The notes beneath the pieces were generated by a model. It was given only the letters and a program-made list of their open reading frames with translations. It had not been told where the DNA came from and ran no database searches. Made by a program: the position numbers and the translations under genes. 64,000 nucleotides of DNA. Source: Trichormus variabilis 0441 (GTDB lineage: Bacteria > Cyanobacteriota > Cyanobacteriia > Cyanobacteriales > Nostocaceae). Shown one piece after another: positions 8,285-17,239 of the stretch. Position 1 is the stretch's first letter, and each line of letters opens with the position of its first letter. The stretch is from NCBI RefSeq assembly GCF_009856605.1, contig NZ_CP047242.1, positions 680,001-744,000 on the forward strand, given 5' to 3'.

Positions 8285-8292
8285 GAGGTAAT

Positions 8293-8517
8293 ATGTTGGA
8301 ATTAGGATGGTTGTCGGCGAGGTTGTTTTTGAAAGGTAAGCTACTACGAGACCCCATATATTTTATGAGGCAAACTCTGATAGGTAGTACTATCGGTTTG
8401 TTAGTGCTATTATTACTCGCTCAGGCGGAAATTCCTTTTTGTTTACCAGTAACTATCTCTAGTTTAACTACAGGTATAATCATGCCATTTCTTCTCAAAG
8501 ATTTCAAAATGAAGTGA
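8293..8517 (+). CDS. small membrane protein of the extended hyp cluster (asr0690-like)
   Basis: A 74-residue protein; a TAGGAGG ribosome binding site lies between the preceding stop and ATG 8293. One clear transmembrane pair spans about residues 28-47 (LIGSTIGLLVLLLLAQAEI) and 48-68 (CLPVTISSLTTGIIMPFLL), preceded by a basic amphipathic N terminus (SARLFLKGKLLRDP). Tightly coupled to the gene before it. No known domain. A terminator-like hairpin follows at 8609, so this pair could form its own transcript. Confidence 0.72.
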   Translation: MLELGWLSARLFLKGKLLRDPIYFMRQTLIGSTIGLLVLLLLAQAEIPFCLPVTISSLTTGIIMPFLLKDFKMK

Positions 8518-8608
8518 TTTGTTGTTTACTTGTCAAAGTATGGTTGATTGTCAGATTAGTATTGATGAATCACCAAACTAAAAAATAGAAACTGTTGCCT
8601 AGAGATTA

Positions 8609-8642
8609 GGGGCTGAAAAATATTGATTTTTCATCCCTTTTT
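8609..8642 (+). terminator. terminator after the small membrane gene pair
   Basis: TGAAAAAT (8614-8621), loop ATTG, ATTTTTCA (8626-8633), extended by GGG/CCC with a bulge and followed by TTTTT. It separates the two small genes from the TPR gene; read-through would join them. Confidence 0.65.
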
Positions 8643-8728
8643 GTCTGTAAACAAGCTGTATATTTACCTGGAAAATGGTGATTTTTTCTGAAAAATATTA
8701 GTTTCTCCTACCTCATAATTCACTTTAA

Positions 8729-9706
8729 ATGACACCCAGCATTACAGATTCAACAGTAAAAGCCGCATTGGCAGCCATTGCATCGGAATCAGCAACAACT
8801 GAAGAGAAAATTCAGATGTTGATTGAATTGGCACAAGGTTTGCAGAAAAAACCTAAAACGCCTGGGGATTTATGGAATGCTGTTGAGTTATATCAGCAAG
8901 CCATTAAAATGTGTGGTGGGGATTATTCTTTATGGAAAGCCCGTTCTCAGGCGGGGATGGCTGGGGCGTTGAAGTCGATTCCTGATGTGGGGGCGGAATT
9001 GCTGCTACAAGCTAAAGCTGGTTATGAGGAGGCGTTACCAGTTCTGCGACAGTTGGCTGGGGCGGTGGAAGTTGCAGAAGCCCAGATGAATTTCGGGTTG
9101 GTGTTGCAGTCTTTAGTGCCTTTTAATTTGGCGAGGATAACCGATAGTGTCGCTGCTTATCAGGAGGCGATGGGGGTATTTACGAGTCAGGATTATCCTC
9201 AAGAATACGCGATTTTGGCGAATAATATTGCGATCGCCTACCTTTCTATGTCGGGGGGTGCAGAACAGCAAAATCTCTATGCAGGTTTGGCTGTACAGAC
9301 TTTTGAGTCAGCACTCAAGCAAATTAACTTGATTGACCACCCCAGGGAATATGCGATGTTGCAAAATAACTTGGGTAATGCTTTGCAATATTTACCCAGT
9401 TCCCATCCTGTGGAAAATAATTTACGGGCGATCGTAGCTTATGATGAAGCATTAAAGGTGCGTACTTGTCAAGGTACCCCTGTGGAATATGCCAACACAA
9501 TTGCCAATAAGGCTAATGCTTTATTCAATTTACCTGATGACCCCGAAAAACCAGAGTTAGGTAATTCCCAAAATCTTTTACAAGCCCGTGCTTATTATCA
9601 AGAGGCTTGGGAGATATTTAGTCAATGTCAGCAAATGGAACAGGCGCAGGCGGTAGCCCAGGCATTGCATGAGGTAGGGGCAGAAATCCGGATAAGCCAC
9701 TTGTAG
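8729..9706 (+). CDS. TPR-repeat protein of the extended hyp cluster
   Basis: A 325-residue all-helical protein with tetratricopeptide-like repeats. Helical pairs recur with the YQQAIKM, AGYEEAL, YQEAMGVF, FESALKQI, YDEALKV and YQEAWEIF pattern, and tails such as EYAILANNIAIAYLSM and EYAMLQNNLGNALQYL mark the second helices. There is no signal peptide or membrane segment, so it is a soluble scaffold. It begins a same-strand run with NifU-C, NHL and hypF. In relatives the genes upstream of hypF are reported to be co-transcribed with hyp genes and proposed to assist small-subunit maturation. The partner protein cannot be read from sequence. Confidence 0.82.
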   Translation: MTPSITDSTVKAALAAIASESATTEEKIQMLIELAQGLQKKPKTPGDLWNAVELYQQAIKMCGGDYSLWKARSQAGMAGALKSIPDVGAELLLQAKAGYEEALPVLRQLAGAVEVAEAQMNFGLVLQSLVPFNLARITDSVAAYQEAMGVFTSQDYPQEYAILANNIAIAYLSMSGGAEQQNLYAGLAVQTFESALKQINLIDHPREYAMLQNNLGNALQYLPSSHPVENNLRAIVAYDEALKVRTCQGTPVEYANTIANKANALFNLPDDPEKPELGNSQNLLQARAYYQEAWEIFSQCQQMEQAQAVAQALHEVGAEIRISHL

Positions 9707-9726
9707 AGACGCGATTCATCGCGTCT
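9707..9726. repeat. GAGACGCGAT hairpin repeat
   Basis: AGACGCGAT (9707-9715), TC, ATCGCGTCT (9718-9726). One of three related hairpins in the window (others at 39752 and 54378). It lies right after the TPR gene stop and may also weaken transcription, but it has no T run. Confidence 0.55.
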
Positions 9727-9762
9727 TCTTCAGCCAATGATATGTTGATATGTTGCTAACAA

Positions 9763-10239
9763 ATGACAAATTTAGAAGATTTAGTGACAGAAATTAGCCG
9801 CTATGAAGCAATTATCTCACAGTGGGATGAAACTCAGCGTGGGGTGGTAGTTGGGTTGAAAAGGGCGATTGAGGATTTACATCAGGAAGCTTTGAGGCGG
9901 TTAATTAAAAGTGTGAAGCAGGAATGTTTACTAGCTTTACAAAATGCGGTGCAAGATGAGGTGGTTTACGGGGTTCTACTTTATCATGGGTTGGTGAAAC
10001 AGCCCCAACCACCGCTTTTACAACGTGTGGAAGCTGCGTTGGAGGAGGTGCGTCCAGGGTTGAAAAGTCATCATGGGGATGTGGAGTTAGTGGCAATTAA
10101 ACCACCAGATACGGTAGAGGTGCGGTTTATCGGGACTTGTAGTAACTGTGCGGCTTCTACTTTGACGTTATCTCAAGGGGTGGAACAGGCTATTAAGGCG
10201 CTGTGTCCAGAAATTATGACGGTGATTGCTGTGAAGTAA
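9763..10239 (+). CDS. NifU C-terminal-domain protein, hydrogenase-linked FeS scaffold candidate
   Basis: A 158-residue protein. The N-terminal ~85 residues are helical and unassigned; residues 88-158 form a NifU/Nfu C-terminal domain: VEAALEEVRPGLKSHHGDVELVAIKPPDTVEVRFIG, then the cluster-binding GTCSNCAAST (CxxC) and the helix LSQGVEQAIKALCPEIM. Family knowledge: Nfu-type domains hold a 4Fe-4S cluster at a CxxC dimer interface and pass it to clients. Placed between TPR and NHL genes and two genes before hypF, it is a reasonable candidate for loading the three FeS clusters of HupS. It is not the full NifU of the nif operon. Confidence 0.85.
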   Translation: MTNLEDLVTEISRYEAIISQWDETQRGVVVGLKRAIEDLHQEALRRLIKSVKQECLLALQNAVQDEVVYGVLLYHGLVKQPQPPLLQRVEAALEEVRPGLKSHHGDVELVAIKPPDTVEVRFIGTCSNCAASTLTLSQGVEQAIKALCPEIMTVIAVK

Positions 10240-10264
10240 AAAATTAACAAACTACTATAAGACT

Positions 10265-11437
10265 TTGCAACCAGAATTAACAAAAACTCCAGCAAATTTC
10301 CCCCTTTCACCTCCAGGGGCGGCGGTGATTTTAGGTGATATTCCTAACTCAGAATTATTAGCGATTCCCCTAGCGCCTACTCCTAGCACCATGTTCGGCC
10401 CCCGTGGTGCTTGTTTGGTGGCGGAAACAGGGGCGTTATGGGTGTCAGATACGGGACATCATCGGTTGTTGGGTTGGCGTAAGTTACCTACAACAGATAG
10501 TCAACCGGCTGACTGGGTAATTGGACAACCAGATTTTTATCATGAGGGACAAAATGCTAAGGGTACGCCAGGTAGGGCTACTGTGAGTGTACCGACGGGG
10601 ATTTGTGTCTGTGGTGGAGGTTTGGCAATTGCTGATGCCTGGAATCACCGGGTTTTGATTTGGCACAAGATACCGGAAGATAACAATGTGCCGGCGGATT
10701 TGGTGTTGGGACAAGGGAATTTTTCTGACAATGAACCAAATCGGGGTAAGCAATCACCAGATGCGAATACTATGCACTGGCCTTACGGGGTTGCATATCA
10801 TCAAGGACGGCTATTTGTGGCTGACACTGGTAATCGTCGGTTGTTGATTTGGCAGGAGTTACCAACAGAAAATGGACAACCGGCTGATATAGTTTTGGGA
10901 CAGCCGGATATGATATCTCGCAATGAGAATGGTGGTGGTTCCCCCACGGCTGGGAGTATGCGTTGGTGTCATGATATTGCCTTTTGGGATGATAATTTAG
11001 TTGTCACCGATGCGGGTAATAATCGGGTGATGATTTGGCAGGGGATACCTACCGAAAATAATGTCCCCTGTGCGGTGGTGTTGGGGCAGAAAAGTTTTGA
11101 TTTGGTGGAGATGAACCAAGGGGTTTATTTTCCCAGTGCTGGTAGTTTAAGTATGCCTTATGGGGTGGGGACGACTGAGGATTGGTTGCTGGTGGCGGAT
11201 ACTGCTAATTCTCGGTTGCTAGGATGGAGGAAACGAGAGTCGATATTATTATTGCAGGGGGCGATCGCTGATGGCATCATCGGCCAAAATTCTTTTCAAA
11301 GTAAAAGTGAAAATCGGCATTTTGGGTTGCCTACAAGGGATAGTTTGAATTGGTGTTATGGGGTAAAGGTTTGTGGTAGTACGGCGGTAATATCTGATTC
11401 TGGGAATAATCGGGTTTTGTTATGGCGCTTTTTGTAA
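10265..11437 (+). CDS. NHL-repeat beta-propeller protein of the extended hyp cluster
   Basis: A 390-residue protein with about six NHL blades. The repeated units combine a DTGHHRLLGW / DAWNHRVLIW / DTGNRRLLIW / DAGNNRVMIW / DTANSRLLGW / DSGNNRVLLW signature with a PADxVxGQ linker (WVIGQPDF, LVLGQGNF, IVLGQPDM, VVLGQKSF, IIGQNSF). There is no signal peptide. NHL propellers are usually protein-binding platforms. The start is uncertain: the best in-frame start is TTG at 10265, 25 bases after the NifU-C gene, and no in-frame ATG lies before the first blade. Its position between NifU-C and hypF suggests a hydrogenase maturation partner, which is inference. Confidence 0.82.
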   Translation: MQPELTKTPANFPLSPPGAAVILGDIPNSELLAIPLAPTPSTMFGPRGACLVAETGALWVSDTGHHRLLGWRKLPTTDSQPADWVIGQPDFYHEGQNAKGTPGRATVSVPTGICVCGGGLAIADAWNHRVLIWHKIPEDNNVPADLVLGQGNFSDNEPNRGKQSPDANTMHWPYGVAYHQGRLFVADTGNRRLLIWQELPTENGQPADIVLGQPDMISRNENGGGSPTAGSMRWCHDIAFWDDNLVVTDAGNNRVMIWQGIPTENNVPCAVVLGQKSFDLVEMNQGVYFPSAGSLSMPYGVGTTEDWLLVADTANSRLLGWRKRESILLLQGAIADGIIGQNSFQSKSENRHFGLPTRDSLNWCYGVKVCGSTAVISDSGNNRVLLWRFL

Positions 11438-11460
11438 CGCAGAGGGGCGCGGAGTAGTTT

Positions 11461-13821
11461 ATGGCGACTGAGGAAATTCGAGTTCGCGGTACTGTCCAGG
11501 GGGTGGGTTTTCGTCCTACGGTGTACCGTCTGGCTAAGGCTTGTGGTTTGCGGGGGGATGTTTGTAATGATGGGGAAGGGGTGTTAATTCGGGTATGTGG
11601 TGACGAAGGGGCTTTGGCGGAGTTTGTTGTTAGATTGCAGGAAGAATGTCCACCACTGGCGAAAATTAATGAACTCGTCAGGACACCATATCAAGGTGAG
11701 TTGAACTTCCATGATTTTGTTATTTCTCATAGTGTTAGTGGCGTAGTGAGAACGGAAATTAGTCCTGATGCGGCTACTTGTGTTGAATGTCAGCGAGAAA
11801 TTTTTGACCCCTTTAGCCGTTTTTACCGTTATCCCTTTACTAACTGTACTCATTGCGGCCCCCGGTTGAGTATTATTCGTGCCATTCCCTATGACAGATG
11901 TAATACCAGTATGTCTGCGTTTGTCATGTGTTCTGAATGTGAAAAAGAATATCATGATATCGAAAACCGCCGCTTCCACGCCCAACCTGTCGCCTGTCAC
12001 ACCTGCGGCCCTAAAGCTTGGCTAGAACGGGCTGATGGTAAACCTGTGACGGCTTCTATGTTTTCTATGTTGGATGATGTGGATGCTGTTTGTACTTTGT
12101 TACAGAAGGGTGAAATTGTCGCTATTAAGGGAATTGGTGGTTTTCATTTAGCTTGTGATGCTACCCAAGAAGCGGCTGTGGAGAAATTGCGTCAGCGTAA
12201 GCGAAGATATGATAAGCCTTTTGCTTTGATGGCACGGGATATTACTGTTATTGAAAAATATTGCTTTGTTAATGATAAGGAACGGGAGTTATTAGATAGT
12301 CCTACTGCACCGATTGTTTTGTTAGGAAAAAGGACAGAGGAAATAAGTTCTTTCCCTATCGCCTCCACTGTCGCACCTGGACAAAATATTCTTGGTTTCA
12401 TGCTACCTTATACGCCGTTGCATCATTTGATGCTCAAGCGGATGAATCGCCCAATTGTTTTGACAAGTGGCAATATTTCTGATGAACCACAATGTATTGA
12501 TAATGATGAATCGAAAGAAAAGCTAAGTCATATAGCTGATTATTTTCTTCTACATAATCGGGAGATTGTGAATAGAGTTGATGATTCAGTTGTGCGGGTG
12601 ATTGATAATAAAATACAAATCATGCGTCGTGCTAGAGGTTATGCGCCAGCAACGATAAAATTACCACCAGGATTTGATAATATTCACCAAATTTTAGCGA
12701 TGGGTAGTGAGTTAAAAAACACCTTTTGTTTATTGAGAGATTATGAAGCAATTCTATCTCAACATTTGGGAGATTTAGAAAATGCTTTGGCGTTTAATTG
12801 TTATCAGGATACATTGAATTTGTATTTAAATTTGTTGCAACACAAACCAGAGGCGATCGCCGTTGATTTACACCCTGAATATTTATCCACAAAACTTGGT
12901 CAAGAATTAGCCGCCGCCAACCAGATTCAACTGCAATATATTCAACATCATCACGCCCACATTGCCGCTTGTATGGCAGAAAATCTTATTCCTTTAGATT
13001 CTTTGCCAGTCTTAGGTATTGCTTGTGATGGACTAGGTTACGGTGCAGATGGTAAACTTTGGGGAGGAGAATTTCTTTTAGCTGATTATACTCAATTCCA
13101 ACGCCTGGCTACATTTAAACCAGTGGCAATGATTGGTGGTGAGCAAGCAATTTATCAGCCTTGGCGTAATACCTATGCTCATTTATTAAGTGCCAATCTT
13201 TGGGATAATTGTCAATTAAATTACCATGACTTAGAAATTATTAAATTTTTACAAAAACAGCCGATAAATTTACTCAATCAACTTATAGAACAAAGTATTA
13301 ATACTCCTTTAGCTTCTTCTGTAGGAAGGCTCTTTGATGCTGTGGCTGCGGCTATCGGCATTTGTCCAGAAAAATGTAGCTACGAAGGACAAGCAGCGAT
13401 CGCCCTAGAATCTATAGTCGATATCCACACATTAAATAATCCTAAAGAAACAGCAGTTTATCCCTTTCAGGTTACTTTTTCCGATAATATTTATTGTATA
13501 GACTCATGCTCCATGTGGCAATTATTGCTTGATGACTTACAGCAGCAAACTCCTCAACAAGTTATTGCTGCTAAATTTCATTTAAGTTTGGCTAATGTCA
13601 TTGTGGAGACAGTCAAACATCTTCGTCAACAAAACTTATTTAATCAAGTCGCCCTAACAGGAGGAGTGTTTCAGAATAGTATCTTATTACAACTAGTCAC
13701 TAAGCAGTTACAAAACTTAGAAATTAACGTACTTACTCATAGCTTAGTTCCTACAAATGACGGTGGTTTATCACTAGGTCAAGCAATTATCACAGCCGCC
13801 AGATTAATGAAAAACTCTTGA
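11461..13821 (+). CDS. hypF: carbamoyltransferase HypF, CN-ligand synthesis for [NiFe]-hydrogenase
   Basis: This 786-residue enzyme uses carbamoyl phosphate and ATP to carbamoylate the C-terminal cysteine of HypE, the source of the cyanide ligands. Domains in order: acylphosphatase (1-90, VQGVGFRPTVYRLA), two zinc fingers (CVECQREIF..CTHCGPR and CSECEKEYH..CHTCGP, about 108-182), a YrdC-like ATP-binding domain (about 200-385, KGIGGFHLACDAT, KRRYDKPFALM) and a Kae1-like carbamoyltransferase domain (about 415-786) with the metal-binding QHHHAHIAACMAEN and the late GGVFQN loop. Length is normal and all key motifs are present. It is followed 89 bp later by hypC. The 23-bp gap after the NHL gene points to co-transcription with it. 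Confidence 0.97.
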   Translation: MATEEIRVRGTVQGVGFRPTVYRLAKACGLRGDVCNDGEGVLIRVCGDEGALAEFVVRLQEECPPLAKINELVRTPYQGELNFHDFVISHSVSGVVRTEISPDAATCVECQREIFDPFSRFYRYPFTNCTHCGPRLSIIRAIPYDRCNTSMSAFVMCSECEKEYHDIENRRFHAQPVACHTCGPKAWLERADGKPVTASMFSMLDDVDAVCTLLQKGEIVAIKGIGGFHLACDATQEAAVEKLRQRKRRYDKPFALMARDITVIEKYCFVNDKERELLDSPTAPIVLLGKRTEEISSFPIASTVAPGQNILGFMLPYTPLHHLMLKRMNRPIVLTSGNISDEPQCIDNDESKEKLSHIADYFLLHNREIVNRVDDSVVRVIDNKIQIMRRARGYAPATIKLPPGFDNIHQILAMGSELKNTFCLLRDYEAILSQHLGDLENALAFNCYQDTLNLYLNLLQHKPEAIAVDLHPEYLSTKLGQELAAANQIQLQYIQHHHAHIAACMAENLIPLDSLPVLGIACDGLGYGADGKLWGGEFLLADYTQFQRLATFKPVAMIGGEQAIYQPWRNTYAHLLSANLWDNCQLNYHDLEIIKFLQKQPINLLNQLIEQSINTPLASSVGRLFDAVAAAIGICPEKCSYEGQAAIALESIVDIHTLNNPKETAVYPFQVTFSDNIYCIDSCSMWQLLLDDLQQQTPQQVIAAKFHLSLANVIVETVKHLRQQNLFNQVALTGGVFQNSILLQLVTKQLQNLEINVLTHSLVPTNDGGLSLGQAIITAARLMKNS

Positions 13822-13910
13822 TATTAAACATCCCTAAATACTCATAAAAACTCTCTGCGCCTCTGCGTGAAAAAAAATCTTTCTTCCCTCTCCACCAAAG
13901 AACAACAAAA

Positions 13911-14171
13911 ATGTGTTTAGGAATCCCCGGACAAATCGTCGAAATCACCGACATCAACCACAAACTAGCCATCGTCGATGTGGGTGGAGTTAAACGCCAA
14001 GTCAATATCGCCTGTATAGTAGACGAACAACATCCACCCGAAGCTTGTTTAGGAGATTGGGTGTTAGTTCATGTAGGCTTTGCTATGAATAGAATCAACG
14101 AACAAGAAGCAGCCGAAACTTTAAAATTATTACAGGAAATTGCCACATTTCAAGCAGAAGTTAGTCATTAA
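13911..14171 (+). CDS. hypC: hydrogenase maturation chaperone HypC
   Basis: An 86-residue chaperone that, with HypD, carries the Fe(CN)2CO unit to apo-HupL. The essential N-terminal cysteine is present (MCLGIPGQIVEI), as are the strand VDVGGVKRQVNIACI and the tail GDWVLVHVGFAMNRINEQEAAETLKLL. The 89-bp leader carries CTCTGCGCCTCTGCG repeat DNA. In PCC 7120 a separate start point and a CalA (AbrB-like) binding region upstream of hypC have been reported, so an internal promoter is possible here too. Confidence 0.96.
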   Translation: MCLGIPGQIVEITDINHKLAIVDVGGVKRQVNIACIVDEQHPPEACLGDWVLVHVGFAMNRINEQEAAETLKLLQEIATFQAEVSH

Positions 14172-14289
14172 TTTTTCGGTGTTGCTGATTAGTGGGATGG
14201 TTTTTGTATCACGCATACCGCTAAGGCGGAACCGCTTGCGGTAGGCGCAAAGGCGCAAAGGTTTAAAACCCAACCCATTCTGTCTTTGA

Positions 14290-14366
14290 TTTTGAATTTT
14301 GAATTTTGAATTTTGAATTTTGAATTTTGAATTTTGAATTTTGAATTTTGAATTTTGAATTTTGAA
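14290..14366. repeat. 11 tandem copies of the heptamer TTTTGAA
   Basis: An uninterrupted run of TTTTGAA (11 x 7 bp) in the 234-bp gap between hypC and hypD. It is a short tandemly repeated repetitive sequence typical of heterocystous cyanobacteria. The phase is perfect and the copy number is likely variable. It creates open frames on both strands that are not genes. Confidence 0.9.
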
Positions 14367-14405
14367 TTGATTCATCTCCCAGTCCCCAATCCCCAATCCC
14401 CATAT

Positions 14406-15557
14406 ATGAAATACGTCGATGAATTTCGGGAACCAGAAAAAGCTGAAGCCTTACGTCGTGAGATAGAAAAACTCAGCCAGCAATTAGATAAACATATCAA
14501 GATTATGGAAGTATGCGGCGGGCATACTCACTCTATTTTTAAATACGGTATTGAAGAAATTTTACCAGCCAACATAGAACTGATTCACGGGCCTGGTTGT
14601 CCAGTCTGTGTTATGCCTAAGGGGAGATTGGATGATGCGATCGCTATTGCTCAAAATCCTAACGTCATTTTAGCAACCTTTGGCGACACCATGCGCGTCC
14701 CCGGTTCCAAAACCAGCTTGCTGCAAGCCAAAGCCACAGGCGCAGATATCCGCATGGTTTACTCTCCCCTAGATAGCCTGCAAATTGCGAGAAATCACCC
14801 TGATAAAGAAATTGTATTCTTCGCTTTAGGCTTTGAAACCACAGCCCCCAGCACCGCTTTTACCATCCTCCAAGCTGCTTCAGAAAATATTACTAACTTT
14901 AGTATGTTTTCTAATCACGTCCTCGTCATTCCCGCCCTGCAAGCTTTATTAAATAACCCTGATTTGCAGCTAGATGGCTTTATTGGCCCCGGTCATGTGA
15001 GTATGGTAATTGGTACTGAACCTTATGAATTTATTGCCCAAAAATATCATAAACCAATTGTTGTTTCCGGCTTTGAACCATTAGATATTCTCCAATCAAT
15101 TTGGATGTTGTTACAGCAACTAAGAGAAAATCGCTGTGCAGTAGAAAATCAATATAATAGATTAGTCCAAAAACAAGGGAATCAAATAGCACTAGAAGCT
15201 ATGCACAAAGTGTTTGCAGTCCGGGAAACATTTGCATGGCGTGGCTTAGACGAAATTCCGGATTCTGGGTTAAAAATTCGCCCAGAATATGCCCAATTTG
15301 ATGCTGAATTAAAATTTACCACTCCTAACTTGAAAGTTGCCGACCATAAAGCCTGTCAGTGTGGCGAAATTCTTCAAGGAGTCCTCAAACCTTGGCAGTG
15401 TAAGGTATTTGGTACAGCCTGCACACCAGAATCACCAATAGGTACCTGCATGGTGTCCTCAGAAGGAGCTTGTGCCGCATACTATAAATATGGCAGATTT
15501 TCGACAACGTTACAAAAACAAGCAGCCGAAAAGCCAAAAGTGACTATCTCGTCATAA
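14406..15557 (+). CDS. hypD: hydrogenase maturation FeS scaffold HypD
   Basis: A 383-residue iron-sulfur protein on which the Fe(CN)2CO moiety is assembled together with HypC. Seen are MEVCGGHTHSIFKYG (redox cysteine and iron-site histidine), IHGPGCPVCVMP (CxxC), GFETTAPSTA, GPGHVSMVIG and the cysteine-rich C terminus (CQCGEILQGVLKPWQCK ... CTPESPIGTCMVSSEGACAAYY) that binds the 4Fe-4S cluster. I use ATG 14406 (MKYVDEFREP), which fits the family; the longer frame begins with TTG inside heptamer repeats and is artefactual. Confidence 0.96.
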   Translation: MKYVDEFREPEKAEALRREIEKLSQQLDKHIKIMEVCGGHTHSIFKYGIEEILPANIELIHGPGCPVCVMPKGRLDDAIAIAQNPNVILATFGDTMRVPGSKTSLLQAKATGADIRMVYSPLDSLQIARNHPDKEIVFFALGFETTAPSTAFTILQAASENITNFSMFSNHVLVIPALQALLNNPDLQLDGFIGPGHVSMVIGTEPYEFIAQKYHKPIVVSGFEPLDILQSIWMLLQQLRENRCAVENQYNRLVQKQGNQIALEAMHKVFAVRETFAWRGLDEIPDSGLKIRPEYAQFDAELKFTTPNLKVADHKACQCGEILQGVLKPWQCKVFGTACTPESPIGTCMVSSEGACAAYYKYGRFSTTLQKQAAEKPKVTISS

Positions 15558-15610
15558 CCTCCAAAAAAGCAGCGACACACTCCACACAACAACACTGCGA
15601 GGACATTAGT

Positions 15611-15826
15611 ATGCCATTTGTCACCGTTAAAATTGCTAGAGGACACTCCATCGAAAAAAAACGGCATTTAGTAGAAGCCATTACTAATGCTTTAGTAACT
15701 GCTTTAGATACTAAACCGGAATGGATAACCGTTCACATTGATGAATTTGAACGCGAAAATTGGGCTGTGAATGGTATCTTGCATTGTGATAGGCATCGTG
15801 GAAGACACGATGAAACAGGTAGATAA
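15611..15826 (+). CDS. 4-oxalocrotonate tautomerase-family protein inside the hyp cluster
   Basis: A 71-residue protein starting MPFVTVKIARGHSIEKKRHLVEAITNAL. The proline after Met would become the N-terminal catalytic base of the tautomerase superfamily, and the KPEWITVHIDEFERENW segment matches the second beta-alpha unit. A similar small gene lies between hypD and hypE in PCC 7120, so the position is conserved and not accidental. No link between tautomerase chemistry and NiFe-centre assembly is established. It lies 53 bp after hypD and is followed by a terminator-like hairpin. Confidence 0.85.
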   Translation: MPFVTVKIARGHSIEKKRHLVEAITNALVTALDTKPEWITVHIDEFERENWAVNGILHCDRHRGRHDETGR

Positions 15827-15838
15827 AATTTACCAATA

Positions 15839-15868
15839 AAAACTCCACCCGCAAAGGAATGGAGTTTT
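15839..15868 (+). terminator. terminator-like hairpin between tautomerase and hypE
   Basis: AAAACTCCA (15839-15847) pairs with TGGAGTTTT (15860-15868) across a 12-base loop; the trailing TTTT is part of the stem. It may attenuate transcription into hypEAB. Confidence 0.55.
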
Positions 15869-15898
15869 GTCAGTGGTCAGTGGTCAGTGGCAAAGATA

Positions 15899-15963
15899 TG
15901 GGAATCCGATTTGATTATTGAAAATATCTAAGTATCTGTGGGGTGGGCAATGCCCACCCTACG
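15899..15963 (+). repeat. dispersed repeat with GGGTGGGCA/TGCCCACCC hairpin, copy 1
   Basis: Begins GGGAATCCGATTTGATTAT and ends with the perfect inverted repeat GGGTGGGCAATGCCCACCC (15941-15959). The reverse complement of 37490-37556 has the same layout and similar flanks, so both belong to one repeat family. Confidence 0.65.
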
Positions 15964-16117
15964 TATGTTTCAAAAATCAAATACTAGTCCTATATGTAAA
16001 AATCACGCCACAAGGGGTTGGGGTATTAGACCATATCCTTTCAACAACTGACAACTGACAACTGACACGGAAATCTTAATAAATACTCTCTTAATTACAA
16101 ACTACGAATGATAAAAA

Positions 16118-17221
16118 ATGGACTTTTCAAAAACTAACTCAGTATCAAATCCCCTGTTTCAAAAAATCGAACAAGTCCGCCGTCGCCCAGCTAAAGTAAA
16201 AGATACTCACATTAATTTGGCACATGGTAGCGGCGGTAAAGCCATGCGCGACTTAATTGATGATATTTTTGTTAGTAATTTTGATAATCCTCTTCTCTCA
16301 CAATTAGAAGACCAAGCCAGCTTGGATTTATCTAGTCTTTTACAACAGGGAGATAGGCTAGCTTTTACCACAGATTCCTATGTTGTAGACCCCTTATTTT
16401 TTCCTGGTAGTGATATAGGAGAATTAGCAGTAAATGGCACAGTTAATGACTTAGCTATGAGTGGTGCTAAACCCTTATATCTTACCTGTAGTGTAATTTT
16501 AGAAGAGGGATTACCAACAGAAACCCTCCGCCGTGTCGCTACCAGCATGAAAATAGCCGCCCAAAAAGCTGGAGTGCAAATTGTCACAGGTGACACTAAA
16601 GTTGTTCATCGTGGTTGTGCGGATAAACTCTTTATTAACACTGCTGGTATTGGTATTATTCCCAGTGGCGTTAATATTTCTGCACACAATATTCAACCAG
16701 GAGATGCCATAATTGTTAATGGTGAGTTAGGCAATCATGGGGCAGCAATTTTAATCGCTCGTGGGGAATTAGCTTTAGAAACAAATATAGAAAGTGACTG
16801 TCAACCGTTGCATGATTTAGTCGCAACTATTCTCCATGTATGTCCCCAAGTTCACGCCATGCGGGATGCTACACGAGGAGGTTTAGCAACAGTTTTAAAT
16901 GAATTTGCCCTAACTTCTAATGTAGGAATACGCATTCATGAAGCATCTATACCTGTGCGTGAAGAAGTCAAAGGAATTTGTGAAATTTTGGGTTTAGACC
17001 CTTTATATTTAGCTAATGAAGGCAAATTAGTAGTAGTGGTTAGGGCTGAACAAGCACACACAGTTTTATCTGCAATGAAGTCTCACCCGGTGGGTAAAGA
17101 TGCGTGTATTATTGGTGAGGTTATTGCTTCTCCTCCAGGAGTAGTGTTTCTAAAAACTACTTTTGGTACAGAACGGATTATTGATATGCTAGTAGGCGAT
17201 CAACTACCACGTATTTGTTGA
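16118..17221 (+). CDS. hypE: hydrogenase maturation protein HypE, thiocarbamate dehydratase
   Basis: This 367-residue PurM-like enzyme dehydrates its own carbamoylated C-terminal cysteine to a thiocyanate, then gives CN to iron. The carrier cysteine is the last residue of the PRIC terminus. The ATP-binding glycine-rich loop is LAHGSGGKAMRDLI; further signatures are FTTDSYVVDPLFFPGSDIGELAVNGTVNDL, MRDATRGGLATVLNE and the DPLYLANEGKL segment. About 35 residues precede the usual family start. It opens the hypEAB block, 291 bp after the tautomerase, so a local promoter is likely in the repeat-rich gap. Confidence 0.96.
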   Translation: MDFSKTNSVSNPLFQKIEQVRRRPAKVKDTHINLAHGSGGKAMRDLIDDIFVSNFDNPLLSQLEDQASLDLSSLLQQGDRLAFTTDSYVVDPLFFPGSDIGELAVNGTVNDLAMSGAKPLYLTCSVILEEGLPTETLRRVATSMKIAAQKAGVQIVTGDTKVVHRGCADKLFINTAGIGIIPSGVNISAHNIQPGDAIIVNGELGNHGAAILIARGELALETNIESDCQPLHDLVATILHVCPQVHAMRDATRGGLATVLNEFALTSNVGIRIHEASIPVREEVKGICEILGLDPLYLANEGKLVVVVRAEQAHTVLSAMKSHPVGKDACIIGEVIASPPGVVFLKTTFGTERIIDMLVGDQLPRIC

Positions 17222-17239
17222 TAATAAGTAGAGCGTTTC

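Noticed and set aside
14130..14396. 88-codon minus-strand frame between hypC and hypD
   Set aside because: Its middle is pure translation of the TTTTGAA repeat (KFKIQNS repeats) and it overlaps hypC.
14355..14405. Upstream extension of hypD from a TTG codon
   Set aside because: The extension lies in heptamer repeat DNA and the family start is at MKYVDEF (14406).
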